DNA from: Lachnospiraceae bacterium | GTDB lineage: Bacteria > Bacillota > Clostridia > Lachnospirales > Lachnospiraceae | Assembly: GCA_015056915.1 (NCBI GenBank) | Contig: SVFK01000008.1 | Coordinates: 1-42,623 of the forward strand | Length of the DNA: 42,623 nucleotides | Reading direction: 5' to 3' | Shown: positions 16,918-25,885 of the stretch, piece after piece | How positions within the stretch are numbered: position 1 is the first letter of the stretch | Layout: every line of letters starts with the position of its first letter | Notes under the pieces: model-generated | The model's database searches: none | What the model saw: only the letters and a program-made list of their open reading frames with translations | Told to the model about the DNA's origin: nothing | Position numbers and translations under genes: made by a program

Positions 16918-17670
16918 TTACTTATTGTAGCACACAATCTGACCAAAATCAGGTTTTAAGGAAGCGCCGCCTACCAAACCACCATCAATGTCAGCCTGTG
17001 CAAAAAGCTCAGGTGCACTGGATGCGGATACGGAGCCGCCATACTGGATACGGATAGCTGCTGCAGTTGCATCATCATAAATCTCAGCGATGCAATCACG
17101 AATTGCCTTACATACCTCCTGAGCCTGCTCAGTGGTAGCAACCTTACCTGTACCGATAGCCCAGATAGGCTCATAAGCGATAACAGCAGTAGCTGCCTGC
17201 TCTGCAGTTACATTTAAGAATGCAATCTTAATCTGCTGACGGATGAAATCAATAGTTACACCCTGTTCTCTCTGGGTAAGAGACTCACCACAGCAAACAA
17301 TAGGAGTAATACCATGCTCAAATGCCTTCAGCACCTTCTTATTTACGGTCTCATCAGTCTCTGCAAAGTACTCTCTTCTCTCAGAATGACCGATAATAAC
17401 ATACTTAACGCCTACATCAGTAAGCATTTCAGGAGAAATCTCACCGGTGTATGCACCCTTCTCCTCAAAATACATGTTCTCTGCACCAATATTGATATTG
17501 GTTCCCTTAGCAGCTTCCATTGCAGGAATGATGTCGATTGCAGGTACGCAGAATACTACGTCTACATCATCATTTACTACAAGAGGCTTTAAGGTATTTA
17601 CAAGCTCTACTGCCTGACTGGGAGTCATATTCATCTTCCAGTTACCGGCGATAATTTTCTTTCTTGCCAT
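16918..17670 (-). CDS. tpiA: Triose-phosphate isomerase
   Basis: A 250-aa TIM barrel that interconverts dihydroxyacetone phosphate and glyceraldehyde 3-phosphate. Catalytic landmarks are present: NWKMN (Lys), IGHSERR (His) and [15 protein letters not shown] (Glu and loop 6). Last gene of the pgk-(small membrane protein)-tpiA group, 34 bases downstream of its neighbour. Confidence 0.97.
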   Translation of the reverse strand: MARKKIIAGNWKMNMTPSQAVELVNTLKPLVVNDDVDVVFCVPAIDIIPAMEAAKGTNINIGAENMYFEEKGAYTGEISPEMLTDVGVKYVIIGHSERREYFAETDETVNKKVLKAFEHGITPIVCCGESLTQREQGVTIDFIRQQIKIAFLNVTAEQAATAVIAYEPIWAIGTGKVATTEQAQEVCKAIRDCIAEIYDDATAAAIRIQYGGSVSASSAPELFAQADIDGGLVGGASLKPDFGQIVCYNK

Positions 17671-17704
17671 TTTCTTGTCTCCTTTATTTCATAGGTTCTT
17701 TTTA

Positions 17705-18196
17705 CTAATATGTGGGAGCCGGCTTTTTCTTTCTTATCAGTACAATACCAACAATTAAGATTGGTAAGCCGAATACTGCCATAACAATTCCCACTCCGAT
17801 TCCGACACCGGAGAACACGGTGTTTAAGGTACCATAGGTACTGCTGTATATCTCGGGAACCATACAATCTCTGGGAGAATCCTCATCATAATATACTGCT
17901 ACTAAGTCTCCCTCATTGAATGCGCTATTTGATACGGATAGAGTCGTTTCGTAATATGCATTCTCCGATTCTACAAAATAGGCAACTGTCGTGGAGTCAT
18001 CAACATCAACAATTTCACCGATAGTTTCTACAGCATATTCCGCAAATTCCTCCCATTCCTCGTTGGTGGAACTCTGCATAGCTTCCATGGTATTGCCTAC
18101 AAATCCGAAAACAACACTAAATATGATAGCCATAAACAGCAATATCACGCCGATAAAGATCATGATACCACCTGCAATTCTCTTAACTGAACCCAT
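17705..18196 (-). CDS. Small membrane protein, DUF3592-like
   Basis: A 163-aa protein with two membrane segments (about residues 8-33 and 130-155) flanking an extracytoplasmic beta-rich domain with VAYFVESENAYYETTLSV and VAVYYDEDSP. The layout and the YYDEDSP motif fit DUF3592 proteins. It sits between pgk and tpiA, 52 and 34 bases from each, so it is co-transcribed with glycolytic genes; no functional link is evident. Confidence 0.7.
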   Translation of the reverse strand: MGSVKRIAGGIMIFIGVILLFMAIIFSVVFGFVGNTMEAMQSSTNEEWEEFAEYAVETIGEIVDVDDSTTVAYFVESENAYYETTLSVSNSAFNEGDLVAVYYDEDSPRDCMVPEIYSSTYGTLNTVFSGVGIGVGIVMAVFGLPILIVGIVLIRKKKPAPTY

Positions 18197-18248
18197 ACTA
18201 TTATGTTCTCCTGATTTCAGATTCTGTCTCTAAAATAATCACGCAGAT

Positions 18249-19472
18249 TTATTTGTCATCTGCTGCAGCCACACCGGGAAGCTCCTTACCCTCTAAGAAT
18301 TCAAGAGAAGCACCACCACCAGTAGAAATGTGGCTCATCTTATCAGCAAAACCAAGCTGATTTACTGCTGCTGCAGAGTCACCACCACCGATAATGGTAG
18401 TAGCTTCTGTCTCAGACAATGCCTTAGCTACAGCAATAGTACCTGCCGCAAGAGTAGGGTTCTCGAATACACCCATAGGTCCGTTCCAAACAACGGTCTT
18501 TGCGCTCTTTACAGCATCTGCATACATTGCAGCAGTCTTAGGTCCGATATCACAGCCCTCTCTGTCTGAAGGCATATCAGCTGCATCATAAACCTCAACC
18601 TCAACAGGAGCATCAATAGGATTGGGGAATTCAGCAATGGTTACGGAATCGATAGGAAGCAGCAGCTTCTTGCCAAGCTTCTCAGCCTTTTCCATCATTT
18701 CCTTACAGTAATCAAGCTTGCTGTCGTCTACTAAGGAATTACCGATTTCCATTCCCTGTGCCTTTAAGAAGGTGTAAGCCATACCACCACCGATAATAAG
18801 GGTATCACACTTCTCAAGCAGATTGGAAATAACATTGAGCTTATCAGCAACCTTAGCACCGCCAAGGATTGCAACGAAAGGTCTTACAGGATTCTCAACT
18901 GCGTTACCTAAGAAATCGATTTCCTTCTGCATTAAGTAACCTACAACGTTCTCGCCACCCTTTTCAGAGATAAACTTGGTTACGCCTGCAACAGAAGCAT
19001 GTGCTCTGTGGGAAGAACCGAAAGCATCACATACATACAAATCAGCCAAATCAGCCAGCTCTTTGCTGAATGCTTCACCGTTCTTGGTCTCTTCTGCACC
19101 ACGGAAACGAGTATTCTGAAGCAGAACTACATCGCCTTCCTTCATAGCCTCTACAGCCTTGGTTGCATCTTCGCCGGTTACATTGTAATCAGCTACGAAT
19201 ACAACTTCCTTACCAAGCTTCTCAGACAGTCTCTTTGCAACAGGTGCAAGAGATTCGCCCTCGTTAGGACCATTCTTAACTTTTCCAAGGTGGGAGCAAA
19301 GAATCACCTTGCCGCCATCGTTTAACAGCTTCTGAATAGTAGGCAGTGCTGCAACGATACGTGTTTCATCAGTAATCTCACCGTTCTTAAGAGGAACGTT
19401 AAAGTCACATCTTACAAGAACTCTTTTGCCTTTTGCGTTGATATCATCAACAGATTTTTTGTTTAAGCCCAT
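18249..19472 (-). CDS. pgk: Phosphoglycerate kinase
   Basis: A 407-aa glycolytic kinase. Landmarks: [18 protein letters not shown] (usually SHLGRPK), [12 protein letters not shown], and the C-terminal GGGDSAAAV and [14 protein letters not shown]. The ATG at 19472 (MGLNKKSV) is preferred because GGAGG is eight bases upstream, whereas the ATG two codons earlier is only two bases from it. Confidence 0.97.
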   Translation of the reverse strand: MGLNKKSVDDINAKGKRVLVRCDFNVPLKNGEITDETRIVAALPTIQKLLNDGGKVILCSHLGKVKNGPNEGESLAPVAKRLSEKLGKEVVFVADYNVTGEDATKAVEAMKEGDVVLLQNTRFRGAEETKNGEAFSKELADLADLYVCDAFGSSHRAHASVAGVTKFISEKGGENVVGYLMQKEIDFLGNAVENPVRPFVAILGGAKVADKLNVISNLLEKCDTLIIGGGMAYTFLKAQGMEIGNSLVDDSKLDYCKEMMEKAEKLGKKLLLPIDSVTIAEFPNPIDAPVEVEVYDAADMPSDREGCDIGPKTAAMYADAVKSAKTVVWNGPMGVFENPTLAAGTIAVAKALSETEATTIIGGGDSAAAVNQLGFADKMSHISTGGGASLEFLEGKELPGVAAADDK

Positions 19473-19536
19473 TTTCATGACCTCCATTTAATATTTTTAA
19501 TGTAATGCGCAAGGAATGCGCTCCGCGCATCCTCGC

Positions 19537-19569
19537 AAAAAAAGGTCCGGTCCTAAAGACCGGACCTTT
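19537..19569 (-). terminator. Terminator between gap and pgk
   Basis: A 12-bp stem AAAGGTCCGGTC / GACCGGACCTTT with a 5-base loop and, on the minus strand, a T-run. It lies 37 bases after the gap stop and would make gap a largely separate transcript from pgk-tpiA. A smaller imperfect hairpin around 19505-19530 lies between it and pgk. Confidence 0.85.
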
Positions 19570-19605
19570 ATAGGTCTTCTATAATTCAGTGGTTACTCGA
19601 AAATC

Positions 19606-20619
19606 TTATGCTAACTCGCTGAAGTACTTGATGGTACGAACCATCTGAGAGGTGTAGCTGTTCTCGTTATCATACCAAGAAACAACCTGTACCTGAGTAT
19701 TGCCATCTTCCATAGGTGCAACCATGGTCTGAGTTGCATCGAAGATAGAACCATAGGTGCTTCCGATGATATCAGAAGATACGATTTCGTCAGTATTGTA
19801 AGCGAAAGACTCAGTAGCTGCTGCCTTCATAGCTGCATTAATCTGATCCTTGGTTACAGCACCCTTAACTACTGCTACCAGAATAGTGGTAGAACCGGTA
19901 GGGGTAGGTACACGCTGAGCAGAACCGATCAGCTTGCCGTTTAACTCAGGAATAACCAGACCGATTGCCTTTGCAGCACCGGTAGAGTTAGGAACGATAT
20001 TGCAAGCGCCTGCACGGCTTCTTCTTAAATCGCCCTTTCTCTGAGGACCGTCAAGAATCATCTGATCACCGGTATAAGCGTGAACAGTGGTCATGATACC
20101 GCTCATGATAGGAGCACAGTCATTTAATGCCTTAGCCATAGGAGCTAAGCAGTTGGTGGTACAAGAAGCTGCAGAGATAACAGTATCTTCAGGCTTCAAG
20201 GTATCATGGTTAACATTGTATACGATGGTAGGAAGGTCATTACCTGCAGGAGCAGAAATAACAACTTTACGAGCACCAGCGGTGATATGTGCGGATGCCT
20301 TATCCTTAGAGGTGTAGAAACCGGTACACTCCAGAACTACGTCAACCTTTAATTCGCCCCAAGGAAGCTTGCTTGCATCAGCTTCTTTATAGATAGTGAT
20401 GGTCTTACCGTTAACGGTAATGCTGTCCTCGCCAGCCTCTACAGTGCTTGCATACTTGTAAACACCCTGAGAAGAATCATACTTTAACAAGTGTGCTAAC
20501 ATTGCAGGACTTGTTAAGTCGTTGATTGCTACAACCTCATATCCTTCTGCATCAAACATCTGTCTGAATGCCAGACGACCAATACGGCCAAAACCATTAA
20601 TTGCTACTCTTACTGCCAT
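19606..20619 (-). CDS. gap: Glyceraldehyde-3-phosphate dehydrogenase
   Basis: A 337-aa NAD-linked enzyme of glycolysis. [11 protein letters not shown] begins the Rossmann fold; [12 protein letters not shown] carries the catalytic cysteine; PNSTGAAKA and [13 protein letters not shown] are family signatures. GGAGG lies before the ATG. The upstream region contains a promoter and three TTGTCA repeats, suggesting control by a repressor. Confidence 0.97.
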   Translation of the reverse strand: MAVRVAINGFGRIGRLAFRQMFDAEGYEVVAINDLTSPAMLAHLLKYDSSQGVYKYASTVEAGEDSITVNGKTITIYKEADASKLPWGELKVDVVLECTGFYTSKDKASAHITAGARKVVISAPAGNDLPTIVYNVNHDTLKPEDTVISAASCTTNCLAPMAKALNDCAPIMSGIMTTVHAYTGDQMILDGPQRKGDLRRSRAGACNIVPNSTGAAKAIGLVIPELNGKLIGSAQRVPTPTGSTTILVAVVKGAVTKDQINAAMKAAATESFAYNTDEIVSSDIIGSTYGSIFDATQTMVAPMEDGNTQVQVVSWYDNENSYTSQMVRTIKYFSELA

Positions 20620-20687
20620 TTTAGTTTCCTCCTAAAATTAATTAATTTTATATGTTTTGACATAAATCTGATACTTAAGCTGTTAGC

Positions 20688-20712
20688 TTGTCAGATTGTC
20701 AAAATTTTGTCA
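20688..20712. promoter_or_regulatory. Three TTGTCA direct repeats upstream of gap
   Basis: TTGTCA starts at 20688, 20696 and 20707 on the plus strand, at and just downstream of the predicted gap transcription start. Possible operator. I found no match to the known CggR operator. Confidence 0.4.
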
Positions 20713-20720
20713 GCACCCTT

Positions 20721-20749
20721 ATTTTACCTAATTCCATTTGATAATTCAA
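20721..20749 (-). promoter_or_regulatory. Promoter of gap
   Basis: TTGAAT and TAAAAT on the minus strand are spaced by 17 bases, about 100 bases upstream of gap. A TTGACA nearer the gene has no good -10. Confidence 0.5.
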
Positions 20750-20828
20750 GATGTAAATGAAAAATATTTACAGATTTCCGGCAAATTTTACAGTTTGTTC
20801 AGATTTAGTATGGCTTTTACATTTTTTT

Positions 20829-20837
20829 TGGTATACT
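20829..20837 (+). promoter_or_regulatory. Extended -10 promoter of the PHP gene
   Basis: TGGTATACT fits the extended -10 pattern TGnTATAnT. It is preceded by a T-run with only a weak -35 (TTTACA at 20816). It lies about 90 bases upstream of the PHP start. The leader contains AAGCTT twice, able to form a short hairpin. Confidence 0.45.
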
Positions 20838-20927
20838 ATAACTATGAAATACCTACCGGGAAGCTTATTATAAGGAAGCTTTTTGCGCACGGTACATACA
20901 CATATTATATATAGAAAGGACACCAAT

Positions 20928-21746
20928 ATGCCTATTACAGCTGATTGTCATTTACATTCTTCCTTTTCGGGCGATTCCCACACCCCCATGGAGGAAATGA
21001 TTTTAAAAGGAATTGAAATGGGGCTCACTACCATGTGCTTCACTGAGCACAATGATTTTGATTTTCCGTACCTTCCGGATGACCCTGAAGATATGTTTCT
21101 GTTAAATCCTGACCCCTATCTTTATGATCTGTTGCGCTTTCGGGAAAAGTATGCTGATAAAATCAAGATTCTCTTCGGCGTGGAATTAGGCTTGCAGCCT
21201 TCCGTTATGCGCCCAAACGCCGTTCTCGCCAAATCCTATGACTTTGACTTTATTATCGGCTCCTCCCACCTCTGTAACGGCAAGGATCCCTACTATCCTG
21301 CTTTTTATGAGGGACGTTCCGAGGAGGAAGCTTACCTGGAATATTTTGAATCTATTTTGGAAAACATCAAGAAATTCTCCAACTTTGATGTATACGGGCA
21401 TTTAGATTATGTAGTGCGCTATGGCCCTAATAAGGACAGGGATTATTCTTATAAAAAATACAAGGATATCTTAGATAAGATTCTTGAATTACTGATTGAA
21501 AAGGGAAAAGGTATCGAGATCAACACCGGGGGTGTGGGACGGGGACTTAAAGACCTTCATCCCTGTATGGGTATCCTGAAACGCTACCGCCAGTTAGGCG
21601 GTGAAATCATCACCATTGGCTCCGATGCCCACTCACCGGAGCATATCGCAGCACATTTTGAACGCGCGGAAAATGTACTCAGGGAGTGCGGCTTCCGGTA
21701 TTATACCATTTTCGAAAAGAGAACTCCTGAGTTTAAAAGACTATAG
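20928..21746 (+). CDS. PHP-domain phosphatase, histidinol-phosphatase family
   Basis: A 272-aa protein. The start at 20928 (MPITADCHLHSSFSGD) has AAAGGA upstream; the longer frame is not conserved. Metal-binding motifs of the PHP fold are present: DCHLHSSFSGDS, FTEHNDFD, GSSHL, GHLDYVVRYG and GSDAHSPEHIAAHF. These match HisJ/HisK-type histidinol-phosphate phosphatases; no other his genes are nearby, so another phosphomonoester could be the substrate. It converges with the cardiolipin synthase gene across a large palindrome. Confidence 0.87.
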   Translation: MPITADCHLHSSFSGDSHTPMEEMILKGIEMGLTTMCFTEHNDFDFPYLPDDPEDMFLLNPDPYLYDLLRFREKYADKIKILFGVELGLQPSVMRPNAVLAKSYDFDFIIGSSHLCNGKDPYYPAFYEGRSEEEAYLEYFESILENIKKFSNFDVYGHLDYVVRYGPNKDRDYSYKKYKDILDKILELLIEKGKGIEINTGGVGRGLKDLHPCMGILKRYRQLGGEIITIGSDAHSPEHIAAHFERAENVLRECGFRYYTIFEKRTPEFKRL

Positions 21747-21755
21747 ACAAAGCGG

Positions 21756-22399
21756 GTGCTACAGCCAATGTCATTCAGTCAAGCCGGTTTCTTGTGAAGT
21801 TAATTCCCTCGCGTCCGGGAGTAGCGGTTACTGGGAAGAAATGCGTTGTGACAAATGTGAGCGTTTCTCAGATGCGTTCTTTGGAATCGGAGTCGTGTCT
21901 TTTCACCTGAACACACTCCCCGCGATTTGTCCGTCCCGAGAGCATGGGGAAATGTTGGGAACAAAATGATGGAATTTCTAAATGTGCTTAACTTTGGAAT
22001 TTTCGATTGTTCGTGCTTTTTATGAGCTGGGACAAAAATAGAGGCATGTGCGCGGTGGGCGGAAAGTCGAGTGAAAAATCTCGCTTTCCGCCCACCGCGC
22101 ACATGCCTCTATTTTTGTTCAAGACCATAAAAACACGAACCTTATTCCAAAGTTACGCACATAAGAAATTCTCACATTTGGTTCCGGACAACATTTCCCC
22201 ATGCTCTCGGGGCGAACCAATCTGCGGTAGGAGTGTGTTCTGTTGAAAAAACACGAATAATAAGGGATTCCAAAGGATGCATCTGACAGAAACACCACAT
22301 TTGACACTCCGTATTTCTTCCCAGTAACCGCTACTCCTAGACGCAAGGGAATTAACTTCACAAGAAACCGGCTTGACTGAATGTCATTGGCTGCAGCAC
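21756..22399. repeat. 644-bp near-perfect palindrome between convergent genes
   Basis: The left arm from 21756 and the reverse complement of the right arm ending at 22399 align end to end. The outer 90 bases (21756-21845 against 22310-22399) match at 84 positions. The middle of each arm is more diverged, with small indels and conserved islands (for example GAGCATGGGGAAATGTTG). The centre is a 34-bp perfect stem (22033-22066 / 22084-22117). No convincing coding sequence is present. The element leaves 9 bases to the stop codon of the gene on each side. I see no target-site duplication. Confidence 0.92.
22033..22117. terminator. 34-bp perfect hairpin at the centre of the palindrome
   Basis: Perfect stem from CAAAAATAGAGG through GGGCGGAAAG, pairing with its complement at 22084-22117. 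CGAG/CTCG (22068-22071, 22080-22083) extends it above a one-base bulge, with an 8-base A-rich loop. A GC-rich core with A5/T5 at the base is the form of a bidirectional terminator and could end both convergent transcripts, though it is far longer than needed. Confidence 0.8.
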
Positions 22400-22408
22400 T
22401 CTCTTCCA

Positions 22409-23962
22409 TTATAACAGCGGTGCCAGAAGGCGTAGCAGGTATTGGGCGCCTCGCAATGCTGTGGAACGTCCGCTTCTGTAATACTCCGTTACCTCCGTAC
22501 ATTTTTGCAATGTCTCTTCAAAATCCCTTGCAATATCCTTGATGGCCTCGCAGCGATATAAGAATACACCGTTTTCAAAATGATGATACAGGCTGCGATA
22601 GTCAAAATTAATGGTTCCCACGGTAGCACATTCATCGTCACAAAGCACCTGCTTCTCATGCAGGAAGCCGGGTGTGTATTCATATACACGCACTCCCTGG
22701 CATACCAGACCTGCATAATAGGAACGAGTCATTTTATAAACCATTTTCTTATCGGGAATACCCGGCGTAAGAATCCTTACATCCACACCACGCTTTGCTG
22801 CCAGTCCCAACTCACGATTCATTTCGTCACTGATTATCAGGTAAGGCGTGGCCACATATAAACGATGCTTTGCATGCTTAATCATATTCAGATATACATT
22901 TTCTCCCGTAGCTTCGTCATCAAGCGGACTGTCGGCATAGGGCTGCACATATCCTGAATGTATGATTTGGTGTTTGGTACAAAACAGATACTTTTCAAAG
23001 TCCATATCCGTCTCCCTCATGGCATTCCACATTTCCAAAAACAGTGCCGTCAGACTCCTTACGGCATCTCCGGTCAACTTCACCCCGGTATCCTTCCAAT
23101 GTCCATAGGGATGAGTGATATTGAAATATTCATCTGCCAGATTGTAACCGCCGGTAAAACCGATTTCACCGTCTATTACAGTGATTTTTCTATGGTCACG
23201 GTTATTCATAAAGATATTTACAATAGGAAGCACCGGATTAAAATCCACACATTGCACACCGATTGCCTCCATGCGCTTTATAAAATTCTTATCAATAAAA
23301 CCAATGCTTCCCACATCATCATACAATAGGCGTATCTCAACACCCTCTTTTGACTTTCTGGCAAAAAGCTCCTTCAGACGACTAAAGCTTTGCGCCTCCT
23401 CAATGGCATGATATTCCATGAAGATAAATTTCTCAGCTTTTTCCAGCTCACAAAGTTGCGCCTCAAAGGCTTCAGCCGCATCCGCATAGAACACTACTTC
23501 CGTATTCTGGTACACCGGAAATTTACCGTAATCAATGATATATCTGCATTGATTTGCCACCGCAAAATCAGTCTGCTCCAGTCTATCCATTACCGCCTTA
23601 TCCTGTCCGATAAAAGCAAACAGCTTCTCATCCAGTCGCTCAAAGCGTTTCCTGTTCCATGTGATTACCTGCTTGTGCCCAAACAGTCCATAAAAGCATA
23701 GCCCCAGCACCGGAGACACCAGTAGCAAAATAATCCAGGGCATTTTAAAGGCTGCGTTTTCGTTTTTTCCATATACATGCAGCGCCAAAATCAGTGCGAA
23801 AGCTTCACACAAGAGATTAAGAAAGGAAAACTGTCTGTTCAGGCGCACTATCATAACAACAAGCCACGCAATCTGCACCAAAATACAGAGTCCGACAAAT
23901 ACCAACCTACTCACACTATTCTTTACACTGGTTCCGCCCTCGGTCCGCATCTTTTCCTTCAT
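22409..23962 (-). CDS. cls: Cardiolipin synthase
   Basis: Membrane phospholipase-D family enzyme of 517 aa that condenses phosphatidylglycerol molecules into cardiolipin. Two N-terminal membrane segments (about residues 17-38 and 72-92) are followed by two HKD motifs: HRKITVIDGEIGFTGG (about 257) and HEKQVLCDDECATVGT (about 437). The start is uncertain: the ATG at 23962 lacks a clear Shine-Dalgarno, while the ATG at 23950 has AAGGA close by. The stop lies 9 bases from the palindrome. Confidence 0.93.
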   Translation of the reverse strand: MKEKMRTEGGTSVKNSVSRLVFVGLCILVQIAWLVVMIVRLNRQFSFLNLLCEAFALILALHVYGKNENAAFKMPWIILLLVSPVLGLCFYGLFGHKQVITWNRKRFERLDEKLFAFIGQDKAVMDRLEQTDFAVANQCRYIIDYGKFPVYQNTEVVFYADAAEAFEAQLCELEKAEKFIFMEYHAIEEAQSFSRLKELFARKSKEGVEIRLLYDDVGSIGFIDKNFIKRMEAIGVQCVDFNPVLPIVNIFMNNRDHRKITVIDGEIGFTGGYNLADEYFNITHPYGHWKDTGVKLTGDAVRSLTALFLEMWNAMRETDMDFEKYLFCTKHQIIHSGYVQPYADSPLDDEATGENVYLNMIKHAKHRLYVATPYLIISDEMNRELGLAAKRGVDVRILTPGIPDKKMVYKMTRSYYAGLVCQGVRVYEYTPGFLHEKQVLCDDECATVGTINFDYRSLYHHFENGVFLYRCEAIKDIARDFEETLQKCTEVTEYYRSGRSTALRGAQYLLRLLAPLL

Positions 23963-24022
23963 TTGAAATTACATCTGCCTTTCTCTTCTGTGAAATGTGT
24001 TTTCTATTTCTCCCTAATAATA

Positions 24023-24547
24023 TCACTCACACAATACCATGACTCTTCGTGGTGTCGTCTGTGCCGGTAGGCTTCTCGTGCTTGTCACATAGCTTACTAC
24101 CAGATTATGATTTGCCGGATTACCTTGATAATACTGATTGTTGGTGGTACGGATGTCTACCGTTCCGTCAATATTCAGCTGTAGGGTCTGCTCCTCATTT
24201 ATCAGCGCAGAATTATAATAGCTCACATTCACAAATCTATCATTCCGCTCCTGTGCAACTACTACAGCATTGTACTGAGGCGGATAAATCAACGGAACCG
24301 GCGCATCTGCACGATACCAGAAGGTGCACCGCATCCCCACTGACAGAGTAGTAAAATCTACCACATACGTGGATGGTGTCATAATAAAATTAATGGTATT
24401 GCCATCCATATCCTCTACAGTCACAAATATTCTGCAGGCATCTGCACGTCTGTTGCCCAGTCTCATAGGTGTCATTTCAACAATGGTTCCTGTCATAGAG
24501 CCAAAGCTGTTTCTCCAAAAGTCACTTGAATTTCTATTATAATCCAT
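24023..24547 (-). CDS. Hypothetical protein (174 aa)
   Basis: Not recognised. The protein is predicted mostly beta: a segment with GTIVEMTPMRLGNRRADACRI, then a PLIYPPQYNAVVVAQ region that may continue an OB-like fold, and a polar Asn/Thr-rich C-terminus. No signal peptide or membrane helix. It lies 75 bases downstream of mnmA and may be co-transcribed with it. Confidence 0.65.
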   Translation of the reverse strand: MDYNRNSSDFWRNSFGSMTGTIVEMTPMRLGNRRADACRIFVTVEDMDGNTINFIMTPSTYVVDFTTLSVGMRCTFWYRADAPVPLIYPPQYNAVVVAQERNDRFVNVSYYNSALINEEQTLQLNIDGTVDIRTTNNQYYQGNPANHNLVVSYVTSTRSLPAQTTPRRVMVLCE

Positions 24548-24622
24548 AAAACTCCTTTTTACACCTTATCAAAGCAAATTTTACTTGCTTTATCATATGC
24601 CCCCGGTCAACTTTCGTTCCCT

Positions 24623-25696
24623 TTACAGTATGGTGCCGCCTCCCAGTACATATTCACCGTCATAAAATACAACTGCCTGACCGGGCGTTGCCGCACGCAC
24701 CGGCTTCTCAAAGCTACATTGTACCTTGCCGTCCGACAGCTTTGTTATAGTACAATAATCTCCCTTATGATTATATCGAATCTTGGCCAGCACACGCATG
24801 GGCTTCTCCAAATCAGCAACAGACATGAAATTCACTCTGTCACATACGACCTCCGTGGTAAAAATATCTGAATTATCACCAATCACAACTTCATTTGTTT
24901 GAGGACGAATCTCTGTTACAAATACCCGCTCTCCCATAGGCAGTCCCAAGCCCCTACGCTGTCCTATTGTATAATGAGTAATGCCCTTATGGGTGCCTAA
25001 GATGCGACCGTCCTTTGTCACAAAATTGCCCGGTCCCGGCACATTTTCTCCCGCTGTACGCTCAATAAATCCTGCATAGTCATTATCCGGTACAAAGCAA
25101 ATTTCCTGACTGTCCGGCTTATTTGCCACCAAAAGTCCTGCTTCTTCCGCTAATTGTCGGATTTCATCCTTGGTGTATTCTCCCACCGGCATCAGCGTGT
25201 GAGCCAGCTGCTTCTGGGTCAGATTATATAGCGCATAGGTCTGATCCTTTGCTGCTGTTACGGAATTGCGGATAGCATAGCGACCGTTTGCCAGCCTGTC
25301 CACTCGGGCATAATGACCCGTAGCAATATAGTCCGCACCAATATCAAGACTGCGCTTTAAAAGTGCCTCCCACTTTACATAGCGATTGCAGGCAATACAT
25401 GGATTGGGCGTATGCCCCTGCAAGTACTCCTCCACAAAATAATCCATTACATGGCACTTAAACTCTTTCTTGAAATTCATTACATAATATGGAATATCCA
25501 GTCTTTCGGCCACTCGTCTGGCATCATCCACCGCACTCAGTCCACAGCAACCGCCATTTTCCTCCTGCACTGTATGCTCCTCATCCTGCCATATCTGCAT
25601 GGTAACACCTATCACATCATATCCCTGCTTTTTTAACAGATATGCCGCCACGGAAGAATCCACTCCTCCAGACATTCCTACTACTACCTTTTTCAT
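24623..25696 (-). CDS. mnmA: tRNA 2-thiouridylase MnmA
   Basis: A 357-aa enzyme that installs the 2-thio group on U34 of Lys, Glu and Gln tRNAs. PP-loop ATP site [15 protein letters not shown] at the N-terminus; catalytic cysteines in NPCIACN (about residue 99) and SQEICFV (about 197); TIGQRRGLG downstream. Two candidate promoters lie upstream. Confidence 0.96.
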   Translation of the reverse strand: MKKVVVGMSGGVDSSVAAYLLKKQGYDVIGVTMQIWQDEEHTVQEENGGCCGLSAVDDARRVAERLDIPYYVMNFKKEFKCHVMDYFVEEYLQGHTPNPCIACNRYVKWEALLKRSLDIGADYIATGHYARVDRLANGRYAIRNSVTAAKDQTYALYNLTQKQLAHTLMPVGEYTKDEIRQLAEEAGLLVANKPDSQEICFVPDNDYAGFIERTAGENVPGPGNFVTKDGRILGTHKGITHYTIGQRRGLGLPMGERVFVTEIRPQTNEVVIGDNSDIFTTEVVCDRVNFMSVADLEKPMRVLAKIRYNHKGDYCTITKLSDGKVQCSFEKPVRAATPGQAVVFYDGEYVLGGGTIL

Positions 25697-25719
25697 TACC
25701 GCTCCTTAATATTTTCTAT

Positions 25720-25748
25720 AATATATGAACACATAACCATTTTATCAA
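25720..25748 (-). promoter_or_regulatory. Promoter of mnmA, proximal
   Basis: TTGATA and TATATT on the minus strand, 17 bases apart, about 25 bases upstream of the mnmA start. Confidence 0.5.
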
Positions 25749-25759
25749 GCTGTCATTTT

Positions 25760-25788
25760 ATTATAATGAAATTCATTTCTTTTGTCCA
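25760..25788 (-). promoter_or_regulatory. Promoter of mnmA, distal
   Basis: TGGACA and TATAAT on the minus strand, 17 bases apart. The spacer contains the inverted repeat GAAAT-GA-ATTTC, a possible operator. Confidence 0.5.
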
Positions 25789-25830
25789 TTCCCAATACAG
25801 GACAACCCAATACCATTCTTTTACATAACA

Positions 25831-25873
25831 AAAACCCGCCCCCACAAATTAAAGGAGTTTGTGGGAAGCGGGC
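25831..25873 (-). terminator. Terminator of the GH51-GH43 operon
   Basis: Interrupted stem: CCCGC and CCCACAAA pair with TTTGTGGG and GCGGG across a short loop. On the minus strand it is followed by TTTTTG. It lies 12 bases past the GH43 stop. Confidence 0.85.
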
Positions 25874-25885
25874 AACATATTGCAA

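Noticed and set aside
20870..20886. Possible terminator or attenuator in the PHP leader (two AAGCTT copies)
   Set aside because: The stem is only 6 bp and AAGCTT is self-complementary; too weak to call.
21601..22502. Open frames inside the palindrome arms (plus strand 21601-21969; minus strand 22119-22502 and 21800-22102)
   Set aside because: They overlap the ends of the PHP and cls genes, lack ribosome binding sites, and are explained by the inverted-repeat structure. Related-looking peptides arise from both arms because the arms are copies.
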